Shown: positions 1 to 8,688, counted from the stretch's first letter. The stretch is DNA of 39,814 nt from Verrucomicrobiales bacterium (GCA_028281705.1 JANQJH010000439.1:1-39814), one strand, 5' to 3'. Translations and numbers: made by a program. The notes: generated from the sequence alone by a model not told the origin.

Positions 1-106
1 TCCTTGGTCGAGACGACAGTACAAGCCATGCTGACAGCGGAATCCACAATGGCCCGGCCCGGTTCCAACACCAATGTCGGATCCCGGTCGAACTGTTTCC
101 TGGCAC

Positions 107-217
107 GTGTTACCCTGCGTCGTGGCCCTGCAACTCCTCTCCTACCACGTCGCCCGCATCCGCGCCTGCGCCATCGATCAACCGCGCAACCTCGCCAAAA
201 GCGTCACCGTGGAATAG
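107..217 (+). pseudogene. glmS: glmS 3'-end remnant (C-terminal ~37 codons)
   Basis: The reading frame ending in the TAG at 215-217 encodes a C-terminus that reads [10 protein letters not shown], then [14 protein letters not shown]. The last 14 residues are the near-invariant end of glucosamine-6-phosphate synthase (GlmS, glutamine-fructose-6-phosphate aminotransferase, the first enzyme of UDP-GlcNAc synthesis). Upstream the frame is stopped by a TGA near 32-34. None of the three forward frames in positions 1-106 resembles GlmS, so this is not a gene simply cut by the window edge. It is best read as a detached or decayed glmS tail. The stop lies 12 bases before the convergent stop of the sigma/HEAT gene. 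Identification of the tail is firm. Whether it is a relic, a recombination product or a heavily frameshifted real gene is open. Confidence 0.75.
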
Positions 218-229
218 TCACCCACTTCG

Positions 230-1945
230 CTACTCACGGTCACTCCCGCCCGCACCTAACTTCTCCAGCGCCTCCGCCGCCAACCTCCGGACTTGTTCTT
301 CACCATCCGCCAGGTGCGCCGTCAATGCATCGATCGCCTCCGAAGCTGGAGGCCCGATCTCACCCAGGGCATAAGCCGCCGACCCGCGCACATGCCACTC
401 TTCATGCGCCAACGCCCCAATGAGTTCCGGCACCACCGGCGCCGCGGCCTCGCCCATCGTCGCCAGAGCGGCACCGGCATTGTTCGCCACATGCCACTGT
501 TCATCCGCCAGGGCCCGCCCCAGTGCCGGCACGGCTGCGCTCGCCTCCGGTCCGATCCCGGCCAGCGCCATGGCAACGGGATTCCGCACCTGCCATTCGT
601 CATCCCCCACCAAGAGTTCGGCCAATTTCGGCACCGCCTCCCGCGCCCCGGGCCCAATCGCCCCGATGGCCTCCGCCGCCGGTGCCCGCACATGCCATTC
701 CGCATCCTCCAGAGCCTCGATCAACGCCGGCACCGCGCCCGCCGCTTCCGTCCCGTAAGACGCCAGGGCACTGGCCGCCGCCTTGCGGACATGCCACTCC
801 TCATCGAGCAAAACGTCCGCCAATGCAGGGACAGCCATCGAAGCGGGCACCTCACGACTGGCCTCCTTGATCGCCAACGCCGCTCCACGCCGTATCTTCC
901 ACTCCGCATCCTTGAGGTCGTTGATCAAGCGCCGGTTCCGTTGATCTTGCAAAGATCCCTCACCCTCACCCGCGTCCGCTGAAGCCGCGGGAACCACGCC
1001 GACCGTGGGCGTCTCATCATCCGTCACGGCCTGCCCCTCTTGCTCTTGCAAAAGAGATGACGGCCCCGGCAGACCCTGAACCTCCGCCGCTCGCGAAGCC
1101 GCGGACGCCGTCTCCCCCACATTTTTCGATTCATGCCAATGATAGGCCAGCGGAAGCGCCGCCACCAGGCCAAGGCCCAGAACAAGTTTCAATGGAGTCA
1201 CCGTCATAGCTGTCGTGGTGTAAAAGGTGTTTGATAGAAGAATCGATTTGGTTAGACTTGAAGAAGACTGGAGCGCGGCCATTCCGATGGAACTCGCCGC
1301 CGTGGCCGACATTGCCATCGTGGGTTTTCCCGCCACCAAGGCACCGCTGAGAAGCGTCACCAGGCTCGAGGATCCAAGTTCACCACCGGAGGGCCGCCGC
1401 CGATTCACCAATCGCCTGAGCTTTTCCACCCCGCGCGAAACCGTTTTCTGCGCCGCTCCCTCCGACTTCCCCAAGCGCGCCCCGATCTCCTTGAAGGAAT
1501 CACTCTGGTAATAGCGCATCATGATGGCATCCCGAAACTTGGCCGGAAGCAGCGCCAACGATTCCTCCACCAAGACAAAGTCCTCTTCCGCAAACGCCTC
1601 TGCCTGGTCCTCGGCAACGGTCACGACATGCCTTTGTTCTCGTTTCACTCGATTGACCTCCTTCCGTTGGTGTTTCTTCGCCTCAAAAATCGCCGTTCGC
1701 ACCAGCCACCCCGTCACCGTCGGGTGATCGGCAAGATTTCTTGCCTTGCGCGCCAAGAGACAAAAGACCGTCTGCACCACATCCCGAGCCGCCTCCGCCT
1801 CCCCAATCCGTCGCCCCACAATCCTCGAGACCAATTCCCCATGCCGTCCCACAAGCTCGCAAAACGCCTCTTCCGAACCCTCGTTCAGAAAAGCCCGCAG
1901 AAGACGCCCATCGTCATCAACCTGTTGTGGGTCCACATTAAGCAT
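230..1945 (-). CDS. ECF-type RNA polymerase sigma factor with transmembrane segment and C-terminal HEAT repeats
   Basis: 571 residues. Residues ~15-95 look like sigma-70 region 2 (GSEEAFCELVGRH, ARDVVQTVFCLLARK, TGWLVRTA) and ~125-180 like region 4 (SLALLPAKFRDAIMMRYY, then a helix-turn-helix with FKEIGARLGKSEGAAQ). A Ser/Ala-rich linker leads to one hydrophobic segment at ~251-268 (LKLVLGLGLVAALPLAY). Residues ~337-563 form seven HEAT-type repeats of ~33-36 residues, each marked by an EWHVR-like box (near 348, 383, 416, 450, 483, 516 and 549). If the hydrophobic segment spans the membrane, DNA-binding and HEAT parts lie on opposite sides, giving a membrane-tethered sigma factor. A good Shine-Dalgarno, AGAGGTGAG (complement of 1951-1959), precedes the ATG. 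No anti-sigma gene is adjacent. Sigma identity is well supported; topology and signal are inferred. Confidence 0.88.
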   Translation of the reverse strand: MLNVDPQQVDDDGRLLRAFLNEGSEEAFCELVGRHGELVSRIVGRRIGEAEAARDVVQTVFCLLARKARNLADHPTVTGWLVRTAIFEAKKHQRKEVNRVKREQRHVVTVAEDQAEAFAEEDFVLVEESLALLPAKFRDAIMMRYYQSDSFKEIGARLGKSEGAAQKTVSRGVEKLRRLVNRRRPSGGELGSSSLVTLLSGALVAGKPTMAMSATAASSIGMAALQSSSSLTKSILLSNTFYTTTAMTVTPLKLVLGLGLVAALPLAYHWHESKNVGETASAASRAAEVQGLPGPSSLLQEQEGQAVTDDETPTVGVVPAASADAGEGEGSLQDQRNRRLINDLKDAEWKIRRGAALAIKEASREVPASMAVPALADVLLDEEWHVRKAAASALASYGTEAAGAVPALIEALEDAEWHVRAPAAEAIGAIGPGAREAVPKLAELLVGDDEWQVRNPVAMALAGIGPEASAAVPALGRALADEQWHVANNAGAALATMGEAAAPVVPELIGALAHEEWHVRGSAAYALGEIGPPASEAIDALTAHLADGEEQVRRLAAEALEKLGAGGSDRE

Positions 1946-1950
1946 ACGTT

Positions 1951-1959
1951 CTCACCTCT
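1951..1959 (-). promoter_or_regulatory. Shine-Dalgarno of the sigma/HEAT gene
   Basis: On the minus strand AGAGGTGAG lies five bases upstream of the ATG at 1945. It supports that start over internal ones. Most other genes in the window lack such a clear ribosome binding site. Confidence 0.6.
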
Positions 1960-2019
1960 GAACTCCCCCGCCCCCCCATTTCCGACAAAAAAAATCGCCA
2001 GAAGATGAGGCCCGCCGTT

Positions 2020-2169
2020 GAGGGGAACCGCAGATTTCACCGATTGGCACAGATTACGAAATCAAAAGTATAAAAACCCCTCACCCAGAACAGTCATCCA
2101 ACGCAAACACCCAAAACAATCATCCGAATCAATAATCTGCGATCATCTGCGTCATCTGCGGTTCCCCTC
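2020..2169. repeat. 150-bp element bounded by a perfect 16-bp inverted repeat
   Basis: GAGGGGAACCGCAGAT at 2020-2035 is exactly inverted at 2154-2169. The interior is AT-rich, and the right end carries three closely spaced copies of ATCTGCG; the left end reads CAGATTTCACCGATT. It lies between the sigma/HEAT gene and the first sulfatase gene and has no coding potential. Intergenic repeats with CAGATTA/ATCTGCG words occur in many bacteria. Whether this is a mobile MITE-like element or a folded RNA/DNA structure cannot be told here. Confidence 0.7.
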
Positions 2170-2190
2170 CACACTCCAACAGCAATCCCA

Positions 2191-3786
2191 TCAATCCTCC
2201 ACCCGATCCCACCACCCGTTCCGCGGACGATAATCCGCCTTCATGAACCCCGCGTGCTGCTTCTCCCGCACCGGATTCCCCGTCGCCTGCCGCGCCCGTT
2301 GCGCCGCCAGTTTCTCCGCATCGTGCTTCGGATTCTCCGAGGGCATCACCGCCCCCACCTCCTCGAGCCAGTCTTTCAAGGCATCCCGCATCCGCACCGC
2401 CCGTACCGGCTGCGCACTCGCCACGTCGTTCTGTTCCCCGAGATCCCGGGAAAGATCGTAGAGCTCACTCCGCTGATCCTCGTAATAATAAATCAACTTC
2501 CAGTCGCCCTCCATCATGATCGCCGAAGGTTCCCCTCCCTGATTCCCGTAGTGAGGATAATGCCAGAACAACGGCCGGTCCGGGATCGACTCACCCCGCA
2601 GCACGGGCGCCAGACTCACCCCATCGACATGCTGCTCCGGCAACAGATCGAGCCCCGCTACTTCGAGCATGGTGGGATAAAAATCCATCCCCGTCGCCAG
2701 CGTCTCCGTCGTGCCGCCCTTGTCCGTGACACCGGGCCACGCGATGTAATACGGCTGCCGGATCCCGCCTTCCCACTGACGCCCCTTGCCGCCGCGCATC
2801 GGCAGACAGGCCGTGGCATAGCCATCCCCTGACGACACCCCGCCATTGTCCGAGGTAAAAATCACCACCGTGTTCTCCGCCACCCCGCTGGCCTCTAACT
2901 GATCCAGCACCAGCCCCACGGCATCATCCAGGGCCGCCATCATCCCCGCGTAGATCGGATGATCTTGGACCTGCCGTACCTCCTGAGTGCGATCAAAGAG
3001 AAAGCGTGGTTCCGTTCGCTTGGTCAGCCCCATCTTCTCCGCCTTGGCCTGAAACTTCTTGAACCGGTTCTCCGAACACTGGATGGGGCCATGCACGGAG
3101 TAAAAGGAGAGCATGGCAAAAAACGATTCCTCAGCCGCCGCCTTGCGCTTGATGAAATCCGCCGTTTCCCGGCCTAACCGAATCGGCAGCTCCGCGCCCG
3201 GCTCGTCGTCCGACAACTTGGGATTCTTGTAAGGCGAGTGATAGCCCCCCGGAGGCGTCCCGTAATGGTAGCCGCCCTGGTTCTCATCATAGCCCTGCTC
3301 CGTGGGCGTGAACCCGTCGGCCCCCAAATGCCATTTGCCGGCGAAGAAGGTCACGTAACCGTGCTGCTTCAACGCCTCTGCGATCGTAACCTCCTCCAGC
3401 TCCAGTTGCGGCGCATATTTTGCCGGGAGCAACTTGGTGTTCCGTCCCCACTTCTCCGGCTGATTGCCGCGGCTCTGCGCGATGAAATCCGTGATCCCCA
3501 CCCGGGCCGGCGTCTTCCCGCTCTGGATGGCCGCCCGCGAAGGACTGCACACCTGACAGGCCGAGTATCCCCGCTCAAAGCGCAAGCTGCGTTTCGCCAG
3601 CGCATCGATGTGCGGCGTCTCGTAAAACGCGCTCCCCTCAATGCCCAAATCCTCCTTGCCCAGGTCATCCACCAAAATAAAGACGAAATTGGGCCGGGCG
3701 GTTTCTTGCGCCAGGGCAAGCGGCATGGCAGAAAAGCCCATCCCGAGCGCGATGAGTCCGATCAAAACAGAGGAGCGTCGTTTCAT
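2191..3786 (-). CDS. secreted sulfatase (arylsulfatase family)
   Basis: 531 residues from the chosen ATG at 3786, which opens a clear signal peptide (MKRRSSVLIGLIALGMGF...ALAQE). The frame stays open upstream to 3918, but that extension is charged and lacks family similarity. Sulfatase hallmarks: the metal-binding N-terminus FILVDDLG (Asp40/41); the C-S-P-S-R box at Cys80, the cysteine matured to formylglycine; GKWHLG; and TSDNGG. The family hydrolyses sulfate esters, and secreted members in marine Verrucomicrobia act on sulfated polysaccharides. Substrate cannot be assigned from the sequence. A weak GGAAAG sits ~13 bases before the start. No formylglycine-generating or anaerobic sulfatase-maturating enzyme gene is in the window, so maturation must be encoded elsewhere. 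A second sulfatase lies upstream on the same strand. Confidence 0.93.
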   Translation of the reverse strand: MKRRSSVLIGLIALGMGFSAMPLALAQETARPNFVFILVDDLGKEDLGIEGSAFYETPHIDALAKRSLRFERGYSACQVCSPSRAAIQSGKTPARVGITDFIAQSRGNQPEKWGRNTKLLPAKYAPQLELEEVTIAEALKQHGYVTFFAGKWHLGADGFTPTEQGYDENQGGYHYGTPPGGYHSPYKNPKLSDDEPGAELPIRLGRETADFIKRKAAAEESFFAMLSFYSVHGPIQCSENRFKKFQAKAEKMGLTKRTEPRFLFDRTQEVRQVQDHPIYAGMMAALDDAVGLVLDQLEASGVAENTVVIFTSDNGGVSSGDGYATACLPMRGGKGRQWEGGIRQPYYIAWPGVTDKGGTTETLATGMDFYPTMLEVAGLDLLPEQHVDGVSLAPVLRGESIPDRPLFWHYPHYGNQGGEPSAIMMEGDWKLIYYYEDQRSELYDLSRDLGEQNDVASAQPVRAVRMRDALKDWLEEVGAVMPSENPKHDAEKLAAQRARQATGNPVREKQHAGFMKADYRPRNGWWDRVED

Positions 3787-4011
3787 GGAATCGAGTCTTT
3801 CCATGACCACCGCCAGCACAAGAATTAATCGCCGCTCGGTCCGGGGCCGGGCTGGGCCTGGCATCGCCTCGGCCTCGTTCCTCGGCGCGGGCTTCAGGTC
3901 AGCGGAATCCTGGTCCACAGGCTGTGCTCACTCAAGCCAAGACTGAACAAATCAAAGAATCCTCAATCCTTGGCGCCGATCCCTAAACCGCTTCACGGAA
4001 TCACGCGTGCA

Positions 4012-4449
4012 TCATAAACTGTTCATCGCCTTCCAGATCTCGTCATTGAACCGCGCTTCTGAAGATCGGCTACTGAAGTAATAGATCGGAAGCCCCGATT
4101 CCTTGTCCGTTGTTTCGGCGATATCGAACTTTTTGAGGATTTGCTCAAACTGTTTCAATGACACGGTCACGGTCTCGTGCTCTCCCATCCCCTTTCCACC
4201 CACCCCTCTATCATACCCCCACACTTGCTCAATCTCCGAAGCGTCCCCAGTGACCGAACCAGATTCGGACCGACGAGGTTCCACCGCGTTGGCTGGTAAC
4301 TTGAAGGCCGTGACAAACACGGGAGCCGGTGTCCATTTGCCAAAGTAGCGCAACGCCACCGGGGCCGTGGTAAACTCATCCATTGAATGGCTCGCAGCCT
4401 CTTTGTCAAAAGGTCCCGAGTGTACGTAGAATCCAATTCGATAATCCAT
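4012..4449 (-). CDS. hypothetical protein, 145 aa
   Basis: I do not recognise the family. The protein begins MDYRIGFYVHSGPFDKE and ends with IYYFSSRSSEARFNDEIWKAMNSL. It has no signal peptide or membrane segment and looks like a small soluble alpha/beta protein with many charged residues. A strong Shine-Dalgarno AGGAGG (complement of 4459-4464) lies nine bases before this ATG; a GTG one codon upstream is an alternative start. The unusually good ribosome binding site and clean open frame argue that it is a real, translated gene. It lies between two sulfatase genes on the same strand, but gaps of ~100 and ~225 bases argue against tight coupling. Confidence 0.7.
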   Translation of the reverse strand: MDYRIGFYVHSGPFDKEAASHSMDEFTTAPVALRYFGKWTPAPVFVTAFKLPANAVEPRRSESGSVTGDASEIEQVWGYDRGVGGKGMGEHETVTVSLKQFEQILKKFDIAETTDKESGLPIYYFSSRSSEARFNDEIWKAMNSL

Positions 4450-4458
4450 CACATATCA

Positions 4459-4464
4459 CCTCCT
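4459..4464 (-). promoter_or_regulatory. AGGAGG Shine-Dalgarno of the 145-aa gene
   Basis: Perfect AGGAGG followed by TGAT on the minus strand, nine bases before the ATG at 4449. It is the strongest ribosome binding site seen in the window and decides the start region of the small gene. Confidence 0.65.
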
Positions 4465-4552
4465 CTCCACACAGATTACTTGCTTTCCGCAGAGGACACC
4501 ACGGAAAAATTCAACCGTTCGGATTCCCCTGTCAGAGCGTTCCCAGGTTGAA

Positions 4553-6049
4553 CTACGGAGCCGTCAGCCCACGCCGGACCATCTCCGCCTTGGACGGCCG
4601 TGGCCGCACCCGCGCCTCCGTCGGCAACCCCGTCGTCCGGTCGAACTCGTCCGCCGTGCGTTTCTCCGGCACATGATCCCCAGTTTCTCTTTCCCATCGA
4701 TCCAATGCCCCTCGCAGCTTTGCCAAAACGGCCGCGTGAGCGGGATCCCCGATCACATTGGTGGTCTCGTGGGGATCCGCCACACAATCATACAGCTCCT
4801 CCGCAGGACGCGGCTGGACAAAGTAAACCGACTGCGCCGGCGTCAGCTCGCCGGCGGCGTGCCGTTTGATCATCGATTGAAACGACGGCGAACGCACCCC
4901 GTCGGCCGAGGGCGTCAGCGGCAGGTCCGGGTAGGCATTGCGAATGTATTTGAACCTCTGATCACGGGCCGCCCGCGCGTGCGCCTCATAATCATGCCAG
5001 TTCTGTTCCGCGACGATGATCTCTCGAATCGTGGCCTTCCCGGGATCCCGGAGGATCGGGAGAAAGCTCACGCCCTGGAATCGCGGCCCGGCAGACACCC
5101 CGGCCAGTTCGAGAAAGGTCGGCGCAATGTCGATCGCACTCACCAAACTCTCGGTCTGTCCACCCGCCTCAACCTGGGCCGGCCACCGCAAGATAAACGG
5201 CGCGCGAATCCCCGAATCGTAGATCGTCGTCTTGTCCCGCGGGAACGGGCGGCCGTTGTCCGAGAGAAAGAGCACCACGGTGTTCTCCGCGATCTTCTGC
5301 GCCTCCAGTTCGTCCAGCACGAGACCGACATACTTATCGAGCCGCTCGATCTCATCATAATAGAGCGCGTAATCCCGCCGCACTTCAGGTGTGTCCAGAT
5401 GATAGGGCGCCAGCCGCACCGTCGAGGGATCCGCGGGCCGGGGAACGATGTTCTCATGATAGGGACGGTGGGGGTCCAGCGCGGCGAGCCAAAGAAAGAA
5501 AGGCTTCTCGGCGGGTCGATCCCGGAGCAAAGGCACCCATTCGGTGCAACCCGACTGCGCCTCGCCCTCCATCGTCTCGATGAACTTGCCCGCCTTACCC
5601 GCCTCACCGGTGGGCAACTGGAACCCCGAGGTGTCCGTTTCCCGGATCTCGTCAAAGCGATCGCGCACGGCGTCACCCAAGTGCCATTTCCCGGCCGCGG
5701 CGGTCCAATACCCCGCCTGACGCAGTTTCTCGACAAAGGTGACCTGCTCCGCAGGCAGCGGCCAGTGCAATTCCTCTGCATCGGTGTTGTGCGGGTAGCG
5801 CCCCGTGATGATCGAGGCCCGCGAAGGGGAACAGGAGGAGGCAGTCAAGAAGGCCTGATTGAAGCGCAAGCCCTCGCCAGCCAAGCGATCGATGTTAGGG
5901 GTGCGCACTTGGGGATTCCCATAGACCCCGGAATCATCCCAAGCCATGTCATCCGCGATGATCAAGACGATGTTAGGCGGCTCCTTCTCGCCCCGCGCTC
6001 CCGCGGAGAGGAGGAGGATGAGGAATAGGGTAAGCGGGTAGTAGATCAT
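4553..6049 (-). CDS. secreted sulfatase, heparan N-sulfatase-like
   Basis: 498 residues with a short signal peptide (MIYYPLTLFLILLLSAGARG). Metal-binding NIVLIIADDMAWDD (Asp33/34) is followed by SSCSPSRAS with Cys73 as the formylglycine position, then GKWHLG near 120 and a later LFLSDNGRPFPRDK. The SSCSPSRAS box with a following TGRYPHN, and the NIDRLAGEGLRFNQAF segment, resemble N-sulphoglucosamine sulphohydrolase-type sulfatases more than classical arylsulfatases. The likely role is desulfation of a sulfated glycan outside the cytoplasm. The preceding sequence has no clear ribosome binding site. It is only distantly related to the sulfatase at 2191-3786, so the pair is not a recent duplication. 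The substrate subclass is an inference from motif style. Confidence 0.92.
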   Translation of the reverse strand: MIYYPLTLFLILLLSAGARGEKEPPNIVLIIADDMAWDDSGVYGNPQVRTPNIDRLAGEGLRFNQAFLTASSCSPSRASIITGRYPHNTDAEELHWPLPAEQVTFVEKLRQAGYWTAAAGKWHLGDAVRDRFDEIRETDTSGFQLPTGEAGKAGKFIETMEGEAQSGCTEWVPLLRDRPAEKPFFLWLAALDPHRPYHENIVPRPADPSTVRLAPYHLDTPEVRRDYALYYDEIERLDKYVGLVLDELEAQKIAENTVVLFLSDNGRPFPRDKTTIYDSGIRAPFILRWPAQVEAGGQTESLVSAIDIAPTFLELAGVSAGPRFQGVSFLPILRDPGKATIREIIVAEQNWHDYEAHARAARDQRFKYIRNAYPDLPLTPSADGVRSPSFQSMIKRHAAGELTPAQSVYFVQPRPAEELYDCVADPHETTNVIGDPAHAAVLAKLRGALDRWERETGDHVPEKRTADEFDRTTGLPTEARVRPRPSKAEMVRRGLTAP

Positions 6050-6072
6050 GAGAAAAGGGAAGCATTCAAAAT

Positions 6073-6410
6073 CCTCGCACAGAGGCGCAGAGACTTGCTT
6101 TCGAATTTCAAATCATGGAGGCTTCGAGAGGAAGGAAAAAATGGGGTTAGAATTGGGTTGCGTTGGGTTGGAGCGCTACCGTCCCGTGTAATCGTTCAAG
6201 AAGGTTTTCAGAAAGAACAGACCACGGGCACACAACCAATCAAACTAACATCCCCACACTCACCCATGACACAAACCCAACACCACATCATTTCTTTTTT
6301 GCGTCTTGGCGCCTTTGCGTGAGGCTCATTTGGAGCGGACAGGAGTGTCCGCATCACAGAACGGGCACCACCTAACTATTTTCTCTGCGCCTCTGCGTCT
6401 CTGCGCGAGG
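6073..6410. repeat. 338-bp intergenic element with inverted ends and internal palindrome
   Basis: The gap between the sulfatase and the PVC dehydrogenase gene begins with CCTCGCACAGAGGCGCAG (6073-6090). It ends with its imperfect inverse CTCTGCGTCTCTGCGCGAGG (6391-6410); 19 of 22 bases pair. Inside lie a related word TCTTGGCGCCTTTGCGTGAG (6304-6323) and the perfect palindrome GCGGACAGGAGTGTCCGC (6335-6352). No gene was found in 6050-6419. The GCAGAGRCGCAGAG word is a common style of dispersed intergenic repeat; its function is unknown. Confidence 0.6.
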
Positions 6411-6419
6411 ATTTCATTT

Positions 6420-8687
6420 TCACTCACTCACCACCCGCACACTCCCCCAGTACCCGAACTCGTTCGACCAGTTGTTCGCCCGGTTCTCCAACGTGAGATC
6501 GATCCCCTTCCCGGCATACTTGGTGAGATCGACATCGAGGTTGAGCCATTCGTCCTGCACGGTCTGGTAACTCACGATCTGATCCACTAGAACTTCTTTC
6601 CCCGCGAGGACGCGTAACTGCCAGTCACCGTGGGGATGGTAGCTGGCGCGAATCACCAGTTTGGTCTCCTTGCCCGCCGGCACGTTGAGACGTCGCTTGA
6701 GCGTGCACGGCTGCTTGCGGTCTTTGGGATGGGTCTGCACGGCCTTCTCATTGCGAAAACTGGTCAGTTGCCTCACACCACCCTCGCCCACGTTGCTGGG
6801 GACGAAGCCGGGGGCCATCGCGGCAATGATGCGCTTCCATTTGCCCATCTCCGCCGCACTCACCGCACCCTTCTCCGGGAGCCCACCGCTCACCATGCGA
6901 CGCGCGACACACTCCTGAAGGAACGGGATCTTCCCGCCAATCGCCGTTTGCAGCGCTTTCTCCGGATCCTGCGTCACCAAAGGCTCGAGCCCATACCAAA
7001 GCACGCGGGGGATGTTCGGGTCATCGATATCTTCCTCGTGCTGTGCCAGCGCACTCAAGAGCGGCCAACGCTGCGCGGCAGGCAAACGCTGCAAGCCGGA
7101 GGCGAGGTAGAGGCGGACCGTGGGTGACGGATCGGTCTTCGCCAGTTCGAGCAATCGCTCCCGCGCGGCTCCACCCGGCTGGCCATCCTCACAGAGCAAC
7201 TGCACCGCCCAGGAGCGCACGTGGGCGTCATCGTGGGCCAGCAGCATGACCAGTCTCCTCTTCGCCTCGCCAGCGAAACCGCCCGCGACGTGCATGGCCC
7301 AGATGGCACGGAGACGCTTGCCCGAGGTCTTGGCCCGGGCAAAGACATCGACGATCGCCGGGTGCACCTTGGCCACGTCGAGCTTGCCGGCCGCCGCGCG
7401 GGCATGGAGTTCAACGCGGGCCTGACGCACGTACCAATCGTTGGCGTGCTCCTGCAACGCCACCAATTCGAGATCGCTCAGACTGCCAATGTCAGGGCGC
7501 TCGATCTTTTTCGCGCCCTTGGGCATGATCCGGTAGATCCGGCCGCTGTTGGGAAAGTTGATCGCGTTGCCGCAGACATCGGTATCGTGCCAGTCGAGGA
7601 TGTAGACGCCGCCATCGGGCCCGATTTCGACACTGAATCCCACCCAGGCCAGGTCATTGGTCGGCAAGAAATCCTCGCCATGTTTGCCCACATAACTCGA
7701 ACCGTTCGGCTCCATGTAATCCGTCAGGACGGTGTGCTCGTGGATGTTGCACATGAAAAGCTGGTTCTGATAGGCCTCGGGAAAGGTATCCGCAAGATAG
7801 AAACGCGCGCCCCCATGAGCCGAGAGATGGGTGTGATCGCGGATCGTCTTGATGTCGTCGTAGACATAGGGATTCACGTGCGGCTTCGACTGCTTGTGGT
7901 AGACGCCCCCCTGCACGACATGGAAGAGATGGGGAATGACACAGCAGGTGGCGAAGCCGTGGCCGTGGTCGTTGAAATCGAAGCCCCAGGGATTGGAGAG
8001 GCCGCGGGCGAAGATCTCGAACTTCTCCGTCACGGGATGAAAACGCCAGATACCGGCGTCGATGAACTGGCGGTCCTTGTCCGGGGCGCCCGGTTTTCCC
8101 ACATTCGACCGGGTGAAGACCCCATGACAGCCATAGAGCCAGCCGTCCGGCCCCCAAATGAAACTGTTCAAGGTCTCGTGACGATCGTGAAAGCCCCAGC
8201 CGTCGAGCAGGACCCTGGGTTCGCCGTCGGGGACGTCATCACCGTCGGCATCGGGAATGAAGAGGAGTTCGGGAGGCGATCCCAGGTAGACCCCGCCAAA
8301 GCCCACGGCGATACCCGAACTAAAGGTGATCTTGTCGGTGAAGGTCTTTTTCTTGTCAAAGACGCCGTCACTATCCGAATCCTCAAAGATCTGGATGCGG
8401 CTCAGTTCCTTCTTCTCGATGTGTTTGCCGCGATTGATGTAATTGTAATTCTCCACCACCCAGATACGGCCGCGCCCGTCAAAAGTGAAGGCGATGGGTT
8501 CCCCGATATCCGGTTCAGCGGCAAAGATTGACACTTCAAAGCCATCGGGAATGGACATCTTGGCCACGGCCTCTTCTGGTTTGAGGAAGGGCGCGTTGCT
8601 CGTACGGTGTTGCCGTTTCTCTGCCGCCGTGGCGAAGCCAAGGGAGAACGTGAAGAAGAACGCTAGGGTAACGGTGCACAATTTCAT
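6420..8687 (-). CDS. PVC-type membrane-bound dehydrogenase with HEAT-like middle region
   Basis: 755 residues with signal peptide MKLCTVTLAFFFTFSLGFATAAE. Residues ~40-410 match the beta-propeller 'membrane-bound dehydrogenase' domain found in Planctomycetes and Verrucomicrobia (PDGFEVSIFAAEPDIGEP, GRIWVVENYNY, FEDSDSDGVFD, GLSNPWGFDFNDHGHGF, LAWVGFSVEIGPDGGVYILD, SGRIYRIMPKG). A HEAT-like helical segment follows (~420-600), then a C-terminal beta-rich domain that looks like a carbohydrate-binding or jelly-roll module (ANNWSNEFGYWGSVRV). No CxxCH haem motif is present, although many relatives carry one. The haem is instead on the upstream gene product. The start lies one base after the stop of that gene (TAA-G-ATG), so the two are translationally coupled. 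Presumed periplasmic oxidation of a sugar or similar compound; substrate unknown. Confidence 0.88.
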   Translation of the reverse strand: MKLCTVTLAFFFTFSLGFATAAEKRQHRTSNAPFLKPEEAVAKMSIPDGFEVSIFAAEPDIGEPIAFTFDGRGRIWVVENYNYINRGKHIEKKELSRIQIFEDSDSDGVFDKKKTFTDKITFSSGIAVGFGGVYLGSPPELLFIPDADGDDVPDGEPRVLLDGWGFHDRHETLNSFIWGPDGWLYGCHGVFTRSNVGKPGAPDKDRQFIDAGIWRFHPVTEKFEIFARGLSNPWGFDFNDHGHGFATCCVIPHLFHVVQGGVYHKQSKPHVNPYVYDDIKTIRDHTHLSAHGGARFYLADTFPEAYQNQLFMCNIHEHTVLTDYMEPNGSSYVGKHGEDFLPTNDLAWVGFSVEIGPDGGVYILDWHDTDVCGNAINFPNSGRIYRIMPKGAKKIERPDIGSLSDLELVALQEHANDWYVRQARVELHARAAAGKLDVAKVHPAIVDVFARAKTSGKRLRAIWAMHVAGGFAGEAKRRLVMLLAHDDAHVRSWAVQLLCEDGQPGGAARERLLELAKTDPSPTVRLYLASGLQRLPAAQRWPLLSALAQHEEDIDDPNIPRVLWYGLEPLVTQDPEKALQTAIGGKIPFLQECVARRMVSGGLPEKGAVSAAEMGKWKRIIAAMAPGFVPSNVGEGGVRQLTSFRNEKAVQTHPKDRKQPCTLKRRLNVPAGKETKLVIRASYHPHGDWQLRVLAGKEVLVDQIVSYQTVQDEWLNLDVDLTKYAGKGIDLTLENRANNWSNEFGYWGSVRVVSE

Positions 8688-8688
8688 C

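Noticed and set aside
230-1000. regularly spaced CATGCCACT-like words that could suggest a tandem DNA repeat or CRISPR
   Set aside because: They encode the EWHVR box of the HEAT repeats, with diverged coding sequence between; no spacer-repeat structure.
4673-6028. 451-codon open frame on the plus strand opposite the second sulfatase
   Set aside because: It is antisense to a clear sulfatase, Arg/Pro-rich with no family motif; a by-product of high G+C in the third codon position.
7221-8531. 436-codon plus-strand frame opposite the PVC dehydrogenase
   Set aside because: Shadow of a well-supported gene; no start signal and no recognisable domain.
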